Assembly: GCA_035648735.1 (NCBI GenBank)
Contig: DASRKX010000004.1
Location: 1 to 64,000 of the forward strand
Direction: 5' to 3'
Source: REEB95 sp035648735
GTDB taxonomy: Bacteria; Pseudomonadota; Alphaproteobacteria; ATCC43930; CGMCC-115725
DNA length: 64,000 nt
Numbering within the stretch: position 1 is the stretch's first letter; the number at the start of each line of letters is the position of its first letter. This document shows positions 16,285 through 24,475 of the stretch, piece after piece. A program made the translations under genes and the position numbers. The notes beneath the pieces are model-generated. The model searched no databases and was not told the DNA's origin. It saw nothing but the letters and a program-made list of their open reading frames with translations.

Positions 16285-17112
16285 ATGGATGCGATTGGGG
16301 TCACGGTCGGATCTTTTCCGGTCGCCGAGCGGGCGGTTCCGGTGGTGTCGAACCGCGCGGTCAATCCCGAATACATGCATCTCGTCGTCGCGGCCGAGCC
16401 GCCGGCGACCAATGCGCGGCCCGGTCAGTTTTTTCATCTGTTATGTCCGGTGTCGATCGCCGGGGCGCCCTTCCTGCGCCGGCCGATGAGCGTCTATGCC
16501 GCGGATCCGGAGCGCGGCCAGGTCGAGTTCCTCTACAAGCTGACGGGGGCCGGCACGCGTGGCCTCGGCGCGTTGAAGCCGGGCGACAGGCTGGACATGG
16601 TCGGCCCCCTCGGCAAGGGCTTCACCCTCGAGCCCGGCTGGCGGCACATCGTCGTGCTCGGCCGCGGCGTGGGCCTCGCGACCCTGGCGCCGCTCGCCAT
16701 GCTGGCGCGCCGCGCCGGTGTCGACGTCACCGCGATCCTCAGCGCGCGGCGCCCGAATCTCGTTATGTCGGCAGACCTCTTCCGCGAGGGCGGCGCGAAT
16801 GTCGTCGCCGTCGCCGACAGCGACGGCACAAGCGCGATCGCCGCCGTCGAGAAACTGTTGCGCGACCTCGCTGCCGCCGGCAAGGCCGACGCTTTCTTTA
16901 CCTGCGGCTCGAACCGGCTGATGCTGCTGACGCAGCGGCTCGGGCGCGAGCTTCGCATTCCGGGGCAGGTGGCGCTCGAGCAGCAGATGGCCTGCGGCCT
17001 TGGCATGTGCTTCTGCTGCGTGCGCGAATTCCGCGCCGGGAGCGAAGTTGAGCATCGGCGCGTTTGTTGGGACGGCCCCGTCTTTGATCTGCAGGAGCCG
17101 CTGTCGTGGTAG
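16285..17112 (+). CDS. pyrK: Dihydroorotate dehydrogenase electron-transfer subunit PyrK
   Basis: FAD and [2Fe-2S] subunit of class 1B dihydroorotate dehydrogenase that links the PyrD active site to NAD(H). It has a ferredoxin-reductase-like fold with the FAD motif RRPMSVY and a C-terminal cluster site C-x4-C-x2-C-x14-C (ACGLGMCFCCVREF...RVCW). Length 275 aa. It overlaps pyrD by 7 bp. Class 1B enzymes are typical of Firmicutes; most alphaproteobacteria rely on the quinone-linked class 2 PyrD, so its presence is noteworthy. Confidence 0.93.
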   Translation: MDAIGVTVGSFPVAERAVPVVSNRAVNPEYMHLVVAAEPPATNARPGQFFHLLCPVSIAGAPFLRRPMSVYAADPERGQVEFLYKLTGAGTRGLGALKPGDRLDMVGPLGKGFTLEPGWRHIVVLGRGVGLATLAPLAMLARRAGVDVTAILSARRPNLVMSADLFREGGANVVAVADSDGTSAIAAVEKLLRDLAAAGKADAFFTCGSNRLMLLTQRLGRELRIPGQVALEQQMACGLGMCFCCVREFRAGSEVEHRRVCWDGPVFDLQEPLSW

Positions 17113-18053
17113 ACCTCGCCGTGGAGATCGGCGGATTGCGCCTCGCTAATCCGGTGATGCCTGCATCGGGCACTTTCGCCGAGGGGCTGGCGCGAATCAT
17201 CGATTTCAACCGGCTCGGCGCCTTCGTCATCAAGACGGTGACCCGCGAGCTGCGCGCCGGCAATCCAACGCCGCGCGTCGCCGAAACCGCGGGTGGCATG
17301 TTGAATTCCATCGGCATCCCGTCGAAGGGCGTCGATTATTTCTTCAAGGAAACGCTGCCCTTCTACCGGCAGTTCACGCCGCCGCTGATCGCCAGTCTCT
17401 CGGCACCGACCGCCGACGGCTTCGCCAGCCTTGCCGCCGAGCTGAGCGTGCCGGGTGTCGCCGCCATCGAGGCCAACATCTCCTGCCCCAATCTCGAGGA
17501 GGACGGCCGCGCCTTCGCCATGACGGCGCATTCGACCGAGGCGGTGATGAAGCGCCTGCGCGCGGCGACCAAGCTGCCGCTCTGGGCCAAGCTCACGCCC
17601 AATACCGGCGATATCGCCGACGTGGCGCGCGCCGCCGAAGCCGCCGGCGGCGATGCTGTCGTCGTCGCCAATACCATCCTGGCGATGTCGATCGACGTGG
17701 ATACCTTTCGCCCGACTTTGGGCAGCGTGACCGGAGGGCTTTCCGGCCCGGCGATAAAGCCGGTGATCCTGCGCCAGGTTTATCAATGTGCGCGCGCGGT
17801 CAAGATCGGCATCGTCGGCTGCGGCGGCATCGCGACGGCGGAAGACGCGGTCCAATATCTGCTGGCCGGCGCTCGCGCGGTGCAGATCGGCACCGCGACC
17901 TTCGTGCATCCGAATTCGCTGATCAACGTGCTCGACGGCCTGGAGCGTTTCTGCGGCAAGCGGGGCTTCGGGCGGGTCGGCGATTTGACCGGCGCGCTGA
18001 TCCGCGGCGGGGCCGACGAGACCGACGTCGAATGGGCGGGAGCGGCCGGATGA
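17106..18053 (+). CDS. pyrD: Dihydroorotate dehydrogenase, class 1B catalytic subunit
   Basis: FMN enzyme that interconverts dihydroorotate and orotate. The catalytic base is Cys127 (EANISCPN), which marks class 1 enzymes (class 2 has Ser). FMN-binding blocks include NSIGIPSKG, LWAKLTPN and GIVGCGGIATAEDA. GTG 17106 overlaps the pyrK stop, and the TGA stop overlaps the start of the next gene (ATGA), showing tight coupling of pyrK, pyrD and the M20 hydrolase. Confidence 0.95.
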   Translation: MVDLAVEIGGLRLANPVMPASGTFAEGLARIIDFNRLGAFVIKTVTRELRAGNPTPRVAETAGGMLNSIGIPSKGVDYFFKETLPFYRQFTPPLIASLSAPTADGFASLAAELSVPGVAAIEANISCPNLEEDGRAFAMTAHSTEAVMKRLRAATKLPLWAKLTPNTGDIADVARAAEAAGGDAVVVANTILAMSIDVDTFRPTLGSVTGGLSGPAIKPVILRQVYQCARAVKIGIVGCGGIATAEDAVQYLLAGARAVQIGTATFVHPNSLINVLDGLERFCGKRGFGRVGDLTGALIRGGADETDVEWAGAAG

Positions 18054-19330
18054 AGCTGGTCGCCCAGAATTCCTCGCCGATTTTCGATCCGCGGGCGGTC
18101 GCGGAAGCGCTCTTCGACGAGATCGGTCGCGCCACCGCCGATACGGTGGGCGTGAGCCGCGAGAGCTACGGCCCCGGCGAGCAGCGGGCGATGGAGATCG
18201 TCAAGGCGACGGCCGAGCGCGCCGGGCTCGAGACCGGCTACGACGCCGCCGCCAATTTGGTCGTGACGCTGCCCGGCCGCGACGGCGACAAGCCCTTCAT
18301 CGCGGTCGGCTCGCATCTCGATTCCGTGCCGCAAGGCGGCAATTACGACGGCGCCGCCGGCGTGGTCGCGGGCTTGCTCTGTCTGCTGCGGCTCAAGAGC
18401 GCGGGCGTCGTGCCGTCGCGCACGGTCAGGCTTCTCGCGCTGCGCGGCGAGGAGAGCGCCTGGTACGGCAAGACCTGCGTCGGTTCTTATGCGCTGTTCG
18501 GCGAACTGTCGGAGACCGATCTGGCGCTGAAGCATCGCAGCGGCAACGGCACGCTGGGTGAGGCGATGCGCGCGCGCGGCGCCAATGTCGCCCGCATCGC
18601 GCGCGGCGAGAAACTGCTCGATCCCGCCTCGCTCGCGGCTTATCTCGAACTCCATATCGAGCAGGGGCCGGTCATGGTCGCGCGCGGCTTCCCGACGGCC
18701 GTGGTGACCGGCATTCGCGGCAACATCCGGCACAAGGAAATCCATTGCATCGGCGAGGCGGCGCATTCCGGCGCGGTGCCGCGCTGGCTCCGGCGCGACG
18801 CGGTCTTCGCCGTCGCCGAGCTCATCACGCATCTCGACGAGCATTGGCAGATCCTGCTCGAGCGTGGGCTCGATCTCGTCGTCACCGCCGGCATGATCTC
18901 CACCAATCCCGCGGAGCACGCCATGTCTCGCGTGCCGGGCGAGGTCCGGTTCAGCTTCGAGGTGCGTAGCCAGAGCAGTGACACGCTCGAGGCGTTCTAT
19001 CATCTGATGCGGACGGAATGCCGGACCATCGGCGCGAAGCGCAAGGTCGAATTCCGCTTCGATCGCCGGCTCGACACCAAGCCCGCGCGCATGAGCGAGG
19101 CCTGGGTCGAGCGCCTGCTGCACCTTTCCAGGCGCCTCGGCCTGCCGGCCGAGGCGCTGCCGTCGGGGGCCGGCCACGACGCAGCGATCTTCGCCAATGA
19201 GGGCGTGCCCGCGGCGATGATCTTCGTGCGCAACGAGCATGGCTCGCACAATCCACAGGAAGCCATGGCGCTCGACGATTTCATCAAGGGCGCCGACCTG
19301 CTGTATCACGCCATCGTCGAAGGCGCCTGA
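18050..19330 (+). CDS. M20-family Zn-dependent amidohydrolase (N-carbamoyl-amino-acid hydrolase-like)
   Basis: Binuclear-metal hydrolase of the group containing N-carbamoyl-L-amino-acid hydrolase, beta-ureidopropionase and allantoate amidohydrolase. Metal ligands are visible: His89 (GSHLDSVP), Asp100 (GGNYDG), Glu135 region (RGEESAWYG) and ELHIEQGP, with a further His near the C-terminus (EHGSHNPQEAM). Translationally coupled to pyrD (ATGA). The context suggests N-carbamoyl-aspartate or a related ureido acid as substrate. That would make it a ureidosuccinase-like step of orotate breakdown; this is inference. Confidence 0.88.
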   Translation: MKLVAQNSSPIFDPRAVAEALFDEIGRATADTVGVSRESYGPGEQRAMEIVKATAERAGLETGYDAAANLVVTLPGRDGDKPFIAVGSHLDSVPQGGNYDGAAGVVAGLLCLLRLKSAGVVPSRTVRLLALRGEESAWYGKTCVGSYALFGELSETDLALKHRSGNGTLGEAMRARGANVARIARGEKLLDPASLAAYLELHIEQGPVMVARGFPTAVVTGIRGNIRHKEIHCIGEAAHSGAVPRWLRRDAVFAVAELITHLDEHWQILLERGLDLVVTAGMISTNPAEHAMSRVPGEVRFSFEVRSQSSDTLEAFYHLMRTECRTIGAKRKVEFRFDRRLDTKPARMSEAWVERLLHLSRRLGLPAEALPSGAGHDAAIFANEGVPAAMIFVRNEHGSHNPQEAMALDDFIKGADLLYHAIVEGA

Positions 19331-19405
19331 ACGCCCGCACGCCGCGATTGCATTAGCCTGCCTTCGCCAATTACAACCATCTGAAAATCGGGCGAGGGGG
19401 CAAGC

Positions 19406-20344
19406 GTGGATTTACGCCGCAAGGAGATCGGGCGCCGACTCAAGGCCTACCGACTGGGCAGCGGTCTCAAGGCGGACGAGATCGCACGACGTCTCAGCAT
19501 TTCGCGCTCCGCGCTCTACCGCCTGGAAGACGGCGAGATCGTCAAGATCGAGACGCTCGACGCCTTGGCCCAGGTGCTCAACACATCCGTCGCGTCGCTG
19601 CTCGGCGTTGGCGTCGAGTACTATCCCAAGGCCGGCGGCTATTTCGAGCGCATGCGGCAGCTCGAGGCGGGCGCGGATCAGATCATCGCCCGCTTCATGC
19701 CGATTTCCTTTCTCATCACGACTCCCGAATACGGCGGCCACCTGCGGCAGATGCTGGTTGAGGCGGTGCCGGAGGATGGTTCGCGCCTGCAGGCGCTTGC
19801 CGAGATCGACACGGTCATGGCAATCCTGCGCGAACGCAAGGCGGCCGGCCGACAGCCGCGCATCGTCAGCCTGATGTCGGCGCCCGAGGTCGAGCGCTTT
19901 CTGCAACTCGGCCTTATCGGCCGGTTGGATCTGGCGCCGGAAGAACAGGCGCGCCGCCGCGCCGCCGCGCGCCGCGAGGTTGAGCACATCATCGATCTTG
20001 TCGTCAGCCCGTCGATGAATGTCGAGGTGGTTCTGATCGACGAAATCCTGCCGAACATGGCTTTCCAGCTGTTTCAGGGCAGGAAGGAGACGACGCTGGC
20101 GGTCACGCCCTTCCGCATCAGTGAAATGCCCAATATCCGTTATGGGGTTGCCATCGTGACCGCAGCGCCCGAAGCGGTCGCGCTCTACAGCAAGCTCGCG
20201 GACGATCTTTGGACCCGTGCCCTCAAGGGGCCGCGTGCGGCCGCGCGGCTCGCCCAGATCGTCGCGCGCGTCGCCGGGAATGACGATGCGGCGGAAAGGC
20301 GCTTGACTTCGACGCTCTCGCGCCCCAAAAAGTCGCGTCACTAG
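19406..20344 (+). CDS. XRE-family transcriptional regulator with long C-terminal domain
   Basis: An N-terminal helix-turn-helix (about 5-62: EIGRRLKAYR...LSISRSALYRLEDGEIVKIETLDALAQVLNTS) is joined to a 240-aa region I do not recognise. That region contains VEVVLIDEILPNMAFQLFQG and could be an effector-binding domain. GTG 19406 is preceded by GAGGGGG. It lies between the M20 hydrolase and pyrE on the same strand, so it may control the pyrimidine cluster. Confidence 0.8.
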   Translation: MDLRRKEIGRRLKAYRLGSGLKADEIARRLSISRSALYRLEDGEIVKIETLDALAQVLNTSVASLLGVGVEYYPKAGGYFERMRQLEAGADQIIARFMPISFLITTPEYGGHLRQMLVEAVPEDGSRLQALAEIDTVMAILRERKAAGRQPRIVSLMSAPEVERFLQLGLIGRLDLAPEEQARRRAAARREVEHIIDLVVSPSMNVEVVLIDEILPNMAFQLFQGRKETTLAVTPFRISEMPNIRYGVAIVTAAPEAVALYSKLADDLWTRALKGPRAAARLAQIVARVAGNDDAAERRLTSTLSRPKKSRH

Positions 20345-20424
20345 GCCGCTTTTCGGCAATTCCGGGCAGAAGCATCACAGCGTCGCCGCCCTGGATCGAG
20401 GATGCAACGCATGAGCAATCTCCC

Positions 20425-21129
20425 ATGAGCCTAGGCGTCGCCGCGTTTCCCGACCGCGAAGTCATCCAGCAGATCACCGCGCGCATCCTGCTCGAAGTCG
20501 GAGCGGTCAATTTCAGCTCGACCAATCCTTATATTTTTACCTCCGGTTGGGCGAGCCCGGTCTACATCGACTGCCGCAAGTTGATCTTCTATCCGCGCGT
20601 GCGCGAAACGCTGGTCGAGTTCGCCACTTCGACGGTGCTGCGCGAGATCGGCTTCGAGACGATCGACGTCATTGCCGGCGGCGAGACCGCGGGCATTCCC
20701 TTCGCCGCCTGGATCGCCGACCGTTTGATGCTGCCCATGCAATATGTGCGCAAGAAGCCGAAGGGCTTCGGCCGCAACGCGCAGATCGAAGGTGACGTGC
20801 GGGAAAACGCGCGCACTCTCCTGGTCGAGGATTTGACGACCGACGGTCGCAGCAAGGTGAATTTCTGCAAGGCGTTGCGGCAGGCCGGCGCCATCGTGGA
20901 GCATGCCTTCGTCATCTTCCATTACGGCATTTTCCCGCAGAGCGAGCAGCTCATGAAAGATATCGGCGTCGAGCTGCATGCGCTCGCGACCTGGTGGGAC
21001 GTACTCAAGATCGCCAAATCCGAGGCCCGTTTCGACGCCGCCACGATGCGCGAGGTCGAGAAATTCCTGAACGATCCCGTATCCTGGTCCGCGGCGCATG
21101 GCGGCGTCTCGGAACTGCCCTCGGCCTGA
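20425..21129 (+). CDS. pyrE: Orotate phosphoribosyltransferase
   Basis: Converts orotate and PRPP to orotidine monophosphate in pyrimidine synthesis. The PRPP-binding motif is VEDLTTDGRSKVNF, and the catalytic Lys region is YVRKKPKGFGRNAQIEG. At 234 aa it is slightly longer than E. coli PyrE and resembles the alphaproteobacterial form. It lies 80 bp after the XRE regulator. Together with PyrK/PyrD it can either save orotate for UMP synthesis or compete with its reduction. Confidence 0.95.
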   Translation: MSLGVAAFPDREVIQQITARILLEVGAVNFSSTNPYIFTSGWASPVYIDCRKLIFYPRVRETLVEFATSTVLREIGFETIDVIAGGETAGIPFAAWIADRLMLPMQYVRKKPKGFGRNAQIEGDVRENARTLLVEDLTTDGRSKVNFCKALRQAGAIVEHAFVIFHYGIFPQSEQLMKDIGVELHALATWWDVLKIAKSEARFDAATMREVEKFLNDPVSWSAAHGGVSELPSA

Positions 21130-21251
21130 CCGGTTAGGCTCTTTTTAACCACGATTGCCGCCGCGGCGCCTCGCTGCCGCGCGCCCTCATCCGATCTTAA
21201 GGAAATCGTCCTTTAATCCGTCCGGCATCCCGCGGCTCAGGGCGATTTCGC

Positions 21252-22565
21252 ATGCGCATTTCGGTTTTCGGCATGGGTTATGTCGGCACGGTCTCGGCGG
21301 CCTGTTTCGCCGAGCTCGGCCACGACGTAACCGGCGTCGAGGTCAATCCGCGCAAGATCGACATGATCAATCGTGGCCTGTCGCCCGTGGTCGAGGAAGG
21401 CATCGACGAGGCGGTTCTGGCCGGCGTCAAGGCCGGCCGGCTGCGCGCCACGAACGACGCGGACCAGGCTGTCCTGCAAAGCGATATTTCGCTGATCTCG
21501 GTCGGCACGCCGATGAGCGCCAACGGAGCGCCGATGCTCGACGCCCTGGACGCCGTGGTATCCGGTATTGGACGCACGCTCGCCCACAAGAACGGCGCGC
21601 ACGCCGTCGTGCTGCGCAGCACCGTGCCGCCGGGCACGACCGAGCAGCGCGTGTTGCCCGAATTGTTGAGCCGCTCGGGGCGCCGCGCCGATGACGGCCT
21701 CGCCGTGGCCTTCAATCCGGAATTTCTGCGCGAAGGCTGCTCGGTCAAGGATTTTCACCAGCCGCCTTTCACCATCGCCGGCAGTCCGAGCGAGGCAGGC
21801 TATCGCGCCATCGAGGAACTCTACCGCGGCATCGATGCGCCGTTTATCCGCACCACCACGGCGATCGCCGAATCGGTCAAATGCCTCTCCAACGCCTTCC
21901 ACGCCGTCAAGATCACCTTCGCCAACGAGGCGGGCGCACTGCTGAAGAGTCTCGGCATCGATCCGCAGGAGGCGATGAAGGTTTTCTGCGAGGACCGGCA
22001 ACTCAACATCTCTCCGGCCTATCTGCGGCCCGGTTTCGCTTTCGGCGGCTCGTGCCTGCCGAAGGATTTGGCGTCGCTGGTCGCGCTCGCCAAGGCGCAT
22101 GACCTCGACCTGCCGTTCCTGTCGCATGTCATGCCGGCCAACGAGGCGCATATCGATCGCGCCTTGAGCGCGATCCTCGCGCATAAGCGCGGTAAAGTCG
22201 CGCTGCTCGGCCTGGCCTTCAAGCCCGGCACCGACGATCTGCGCCATTCGCCTTTCGTCTATTTGGCCGAGCGCCTGATCGGCAAGGGCTATGAGCTTGC
22301 GATCTTCGACCGCAACGTCCATGCCAGCAAGCTGCTGGGCAAGAACCGCGAATTCATCGACCAGGAAATTCCGCACTTCGAGCGAATGCTGATGCCCGAT
22401 CTTCCGGCGGCGCTCGACGGCGCCGGCATGATCGTCGTCGGTCACGCCAGCCGCGCCGACATCGGGCATTTGAAAGCGCATCACGCCGGCCGGCCGATCC
22501 TCGATCTCGCCGGCATCAAGGAATTGGCGGCGCTGCCGGACGCGCAATATCAATCGCTCTGCTGA
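21252..22565 (+). CDS. GDP-mannose 6-dehydrogenase (AlgD-like)
   Basis: NAD-dependent four-electron oxidation of a nucleotide sugar to the uronic acid. The Rossmann motif is GMGYVG (7-12), and the catalytic Cys is Cys268 in FAFGGSCLPKD, the same number as in Pseudomonas AlgD. Long stretches match AlgD rather than UDP-glucose dehydrogenase (NPEFLREG, KVTFANE-like block, LNxSPAYLRPGFAFGG, LLGLAFKPGTDDLR). The product GDP-mannuronate would feed a mannuronate-containing polysaccharide. No alginate polymerase genes are nearby; a glycosyltransferase overlaps by TGATG. Confidence 0.9.
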   Translation: MRISVFGMGYVGTVSAACFAELGHDVTGVEVNPRKIDMINRGLSPVVEEGIDEAVLAGVKAGRLRATNDADQAVLQSDISLISVGTPMSANGAPMLDALDAVVSGIGRTLAHKNGAHAVVLRSTVPPGTTEQRVLPELLSRSGRRADDGLAVAFNPEFLREGCSVKDFHQPPFTIAGSPSEAGYRAIEELYRGIDAPFIRTTTAIAESVKCLSNAFHAVKITFANEAGALLKSLGIDPQEAMKVFCEDRQLNISPAYLRPGFAFGGSCLPKDLASLVALAKAHDLDLPFLSHVMPANEAHIDRALSAILAHKRGKVALLGLAFKPGTDDLRHSPFVYLAERLIGKGYELAIFDRNVHASKLLGKNREFIDQEIPHFERMLMPDLPAALDGAGMIVVGHASRADIGHLKAHHAGRPILDLAGIKELAALPDAQYQSLC

Positions 22566-23833
22566 TGGACGGTCCGATGGAACGCCGCCCCCGCCTGTTG
22601 TTTATTTCGCCGCAATTTCTGTTTCCTGCCGATGCCGGCGGCAAGATTCGCAGCACCGGAATCCTGCGCGGTATGAAGGGCGGCTTGTTTGACATCACCC
22701 TGGCTTCGGCGGCGCAGGGTGACGAAGCGCAGCGCTTCGCGGCGCCGCTCGCCGAAATCTGCGATCGCTATGTGGCGTGGCCCGCGACGCGTGCGGGTCG
22801 CCTGCGCCGCGTTGCCGCGATGCTGTCCTCCGAGCCGTTGTCGGCGGCGCTGGATCGCTCGCGCGTGGGCCAGGAAGCAATTGCCCGATTGCTGGCCGAG
22901 GATTTCGATGTCGTCGTCGCCGATTTCGTCCACGCGGCGGTGCTGCTCGATCGCCTGCCGCGCGCCTCAGTCATGTTCACCCACAATGTCGAGGCCGAGA
23001 TTTTCGCTCGCCACGCCCTGCATGCCCGCCACGGGCTGACGCGCGCGATCTGGCGTTCGCAATACCGCAAGATGACCGCTTTCGAGGGACGTCATCTTCC
23101 CGCCTTCGGCAAGGTCATCGCCGTCTCCGAGCGCGATCTGGCTTTCTTCGTGGAAAATTACGGCGTGCGCGGCGGCGAAACGATCCCAACCGGCGTCGAT
23201 CTCGAATATTTCGGCGCCGGCGAGCCGGTCCGATCCGACGTTCCGGCGCTCGGCGGCGAAATCGTCTTTACCGGCTCGATGGACTGGCCCGCCAATATCG
23301 ACGCCATGCAGTATTTCCGCGCGGCGATTTGGCCCTTGATCGCGGCAGCGCGTCCTGCGGCCCGTCTCACCGTGGTCGGCCGTAATCCGCCCGCGCGCCT
23401 GATCGAGGCGTCGCACGGTCTCAACTGGCGCTTCACCGGTTTGGTGGACGACATCCGGCCCTTCGTCCGCGCGGCCGATGCCTATATCGTGCCGCTGCGG
23501 GTCGGCGGCGGCACCCGCATCAAGATCTACGAGGCGATGGCCATGCGCCGGCCGGTGGTTTCTACCGCCATCGGCGTCGAAGGCCTGCCGCTCGAGCCGG
23601 GCCGCCATTACCGCCTGGCCGAGACGCCCGAGGCGTTTGCCCAGGAAATCCTTGGTCTTCTTGCCGATCCGGGACAAGGCGGCGCCATGGCCGAGGAGGC
23701 CTATGACTTCATCCTGAAGCGCTTTTCGACCCGGCGCGTGGCCCGCATTTTCGAGGAAATCTGCTGCCGCGCCATGGGTAATCGGAGCCGCCAGCCGGCC
23801 CCCAACGCGGCGGCCCTGGCGCTTGCGGGCTGA
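22565..23833 (+). CDS. Glycosyltransferase, GT4-like (Stp1/PEP-CTERM locus type)
   Basis: GT-B fold glycosyltransferase, 422 aa, cytoplasmic or membrane-associated. Recognisable blocks are LLFISPQFLFPADAGGKIR at the N-terminus, VIAVSERD, VFTGSMDWPANIDAMQYF and a C-terminal GGGTRIKIYEAMAMRRPVVST donor-binding region. This pattern is shared with sugar transferases of exopolysaccharide loci. It begins in the stop of the AlgD-like gene, so it likely uses or extends the same polymer. ATG 22577 is an alternative start 12 bp later. Confidence 0.87.
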   Translation: MDGPMERRPRLLFISPQFLFPADAGGKIRSTGILRGMKGGLFDITLASAAQGDEAQRFAAPLAEICDRYVAWPATRAGRLRRVAAMLSSEPLSAALDRSRVGQEAIARLLAEDFDVVVADFVHAAVLLDRLPRASVMFTHNVEAEIFARHALHARHGLTRAIWRSQYRKMTAFEGRHLPAFGKVIAVSERDLAFFVENYGVRGGETIPTGVDLEYFGAGEPVRSDVPALGGEIVFTGSMDWPANIDAMQYFRAAIWPLIAAARPAARLTVVGRNPPARLIEASHGLNWRFTGLVDDIRPFVRAADAYIVPLRVGGGTRIKIYEAMAMRRPVVSTAIGVEGLPLEPGRHYRLAETPEAFAQEILGLLADPGQGGAMAEEAYDFILKRFSTRRVARIFEEICCRAMGNRSRQPAPNAAALALAG

Positions 23834-23848
23834 CGCCGTAGAGGCCTG

Positions 23849-23877
23849 TTGCAGTGCAGCAGCAGGGCCCATATATT
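23849..23877 (+). promoter_or_regulatory. Sigma-70-type promoter for rpoZ
   Basis: TTGCAG (23849-23854), a 17-bp spacer, then TATATT (23872-23877). It lies 36 bp upstream of the rpoZ ATG, with a GGAG ribosome site in between. Good match to the housekeeping consensus in otherwise GC-rich DNA. Confidence 0.65.
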
Positions 23878-23912
23878 GAACGACTTAAACCGATTCCCGG
23901 AGAATTAGGTCC

Positions 23913-24392
23913 ATGGCGCGTGTCACGGTCGAAGACTGCATTCTGAAGGTTCCGAACCGCTTCGAGCTGGTGCTGCTGTCGGCGCAGCGGGCGCGCGACA
24001 TCACCGGCGGCGGTCAGCTTACCGTCGACCGCGACAACGACAAGAATCCGGTCGTCGCCTTGCGCGAGATCGCCGACGAGACCATCGCGCTCGACGCGCT
24101 CCAGGAAAATCTCATCAAGGGCATGCAGAAGCACGTCGAGATCGACGAACCCGACGAGGATCAGGATATCGAGCTCGGAACCCAGCTCGGCCTCGGCACG
24201 GATATCGCGGCCGTGGGCGGCGGCGATGGCGTGGCCGTCGAGGCGGCCGGCGACGAAGCGGTCGAAGAGGAATTGCAGAAAGACGTCCTCGAAGCGTCCG
24301 AGGACGAGGCCGTCGGCCTCAATGACGCGGAAGAAGCGCTCCCGGATATCGTCGAGGGCGAGGGCACCGAGGCCGAGGGCGGCCCGTCCTGA
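23913..24392 (+). CDS. rpoZ: RNA polymerase omega subunit with long acidic tail
   Basis: Small RNA polymerase assembly subunit. Residues 1-75 are the conserved omega core (MARVTVEDCILKVPNRFELV, LSAQRARDITGG, NPVVALREIAD). Residues 80-159 form an extension very rich in Asp, Glu, Gly and Ala, giving 159 aa against about 90-135 in relatives. Omega helps form one ppGpp site on the polymerase in proteobacteria, and spoT is the next gene, the usual arrangement. Confidence 0.95.
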   Translation: MARVTVEDCILKVPNRFELVLLSAQRARDITGGGQLTVDRDNDKNPVVALREIADETIALDALQENLIKGMQKHVEIDEPDEDQDIELGTQLGLGTDIAAVGGGDGVAVEAAGDEAVEEELQKDVLEASEDEAVGLNDAEEALPDIVEGEGTEAEGGPS

Positions 24393-24475
24393 TCGATGGC
24401 GGCCGGCGCGCTTCACTCCGCGCGTTCGCTGCCATGCCGGAAGGATGCTCGGACGCGCCGGCGGAGTAGCCCCGC

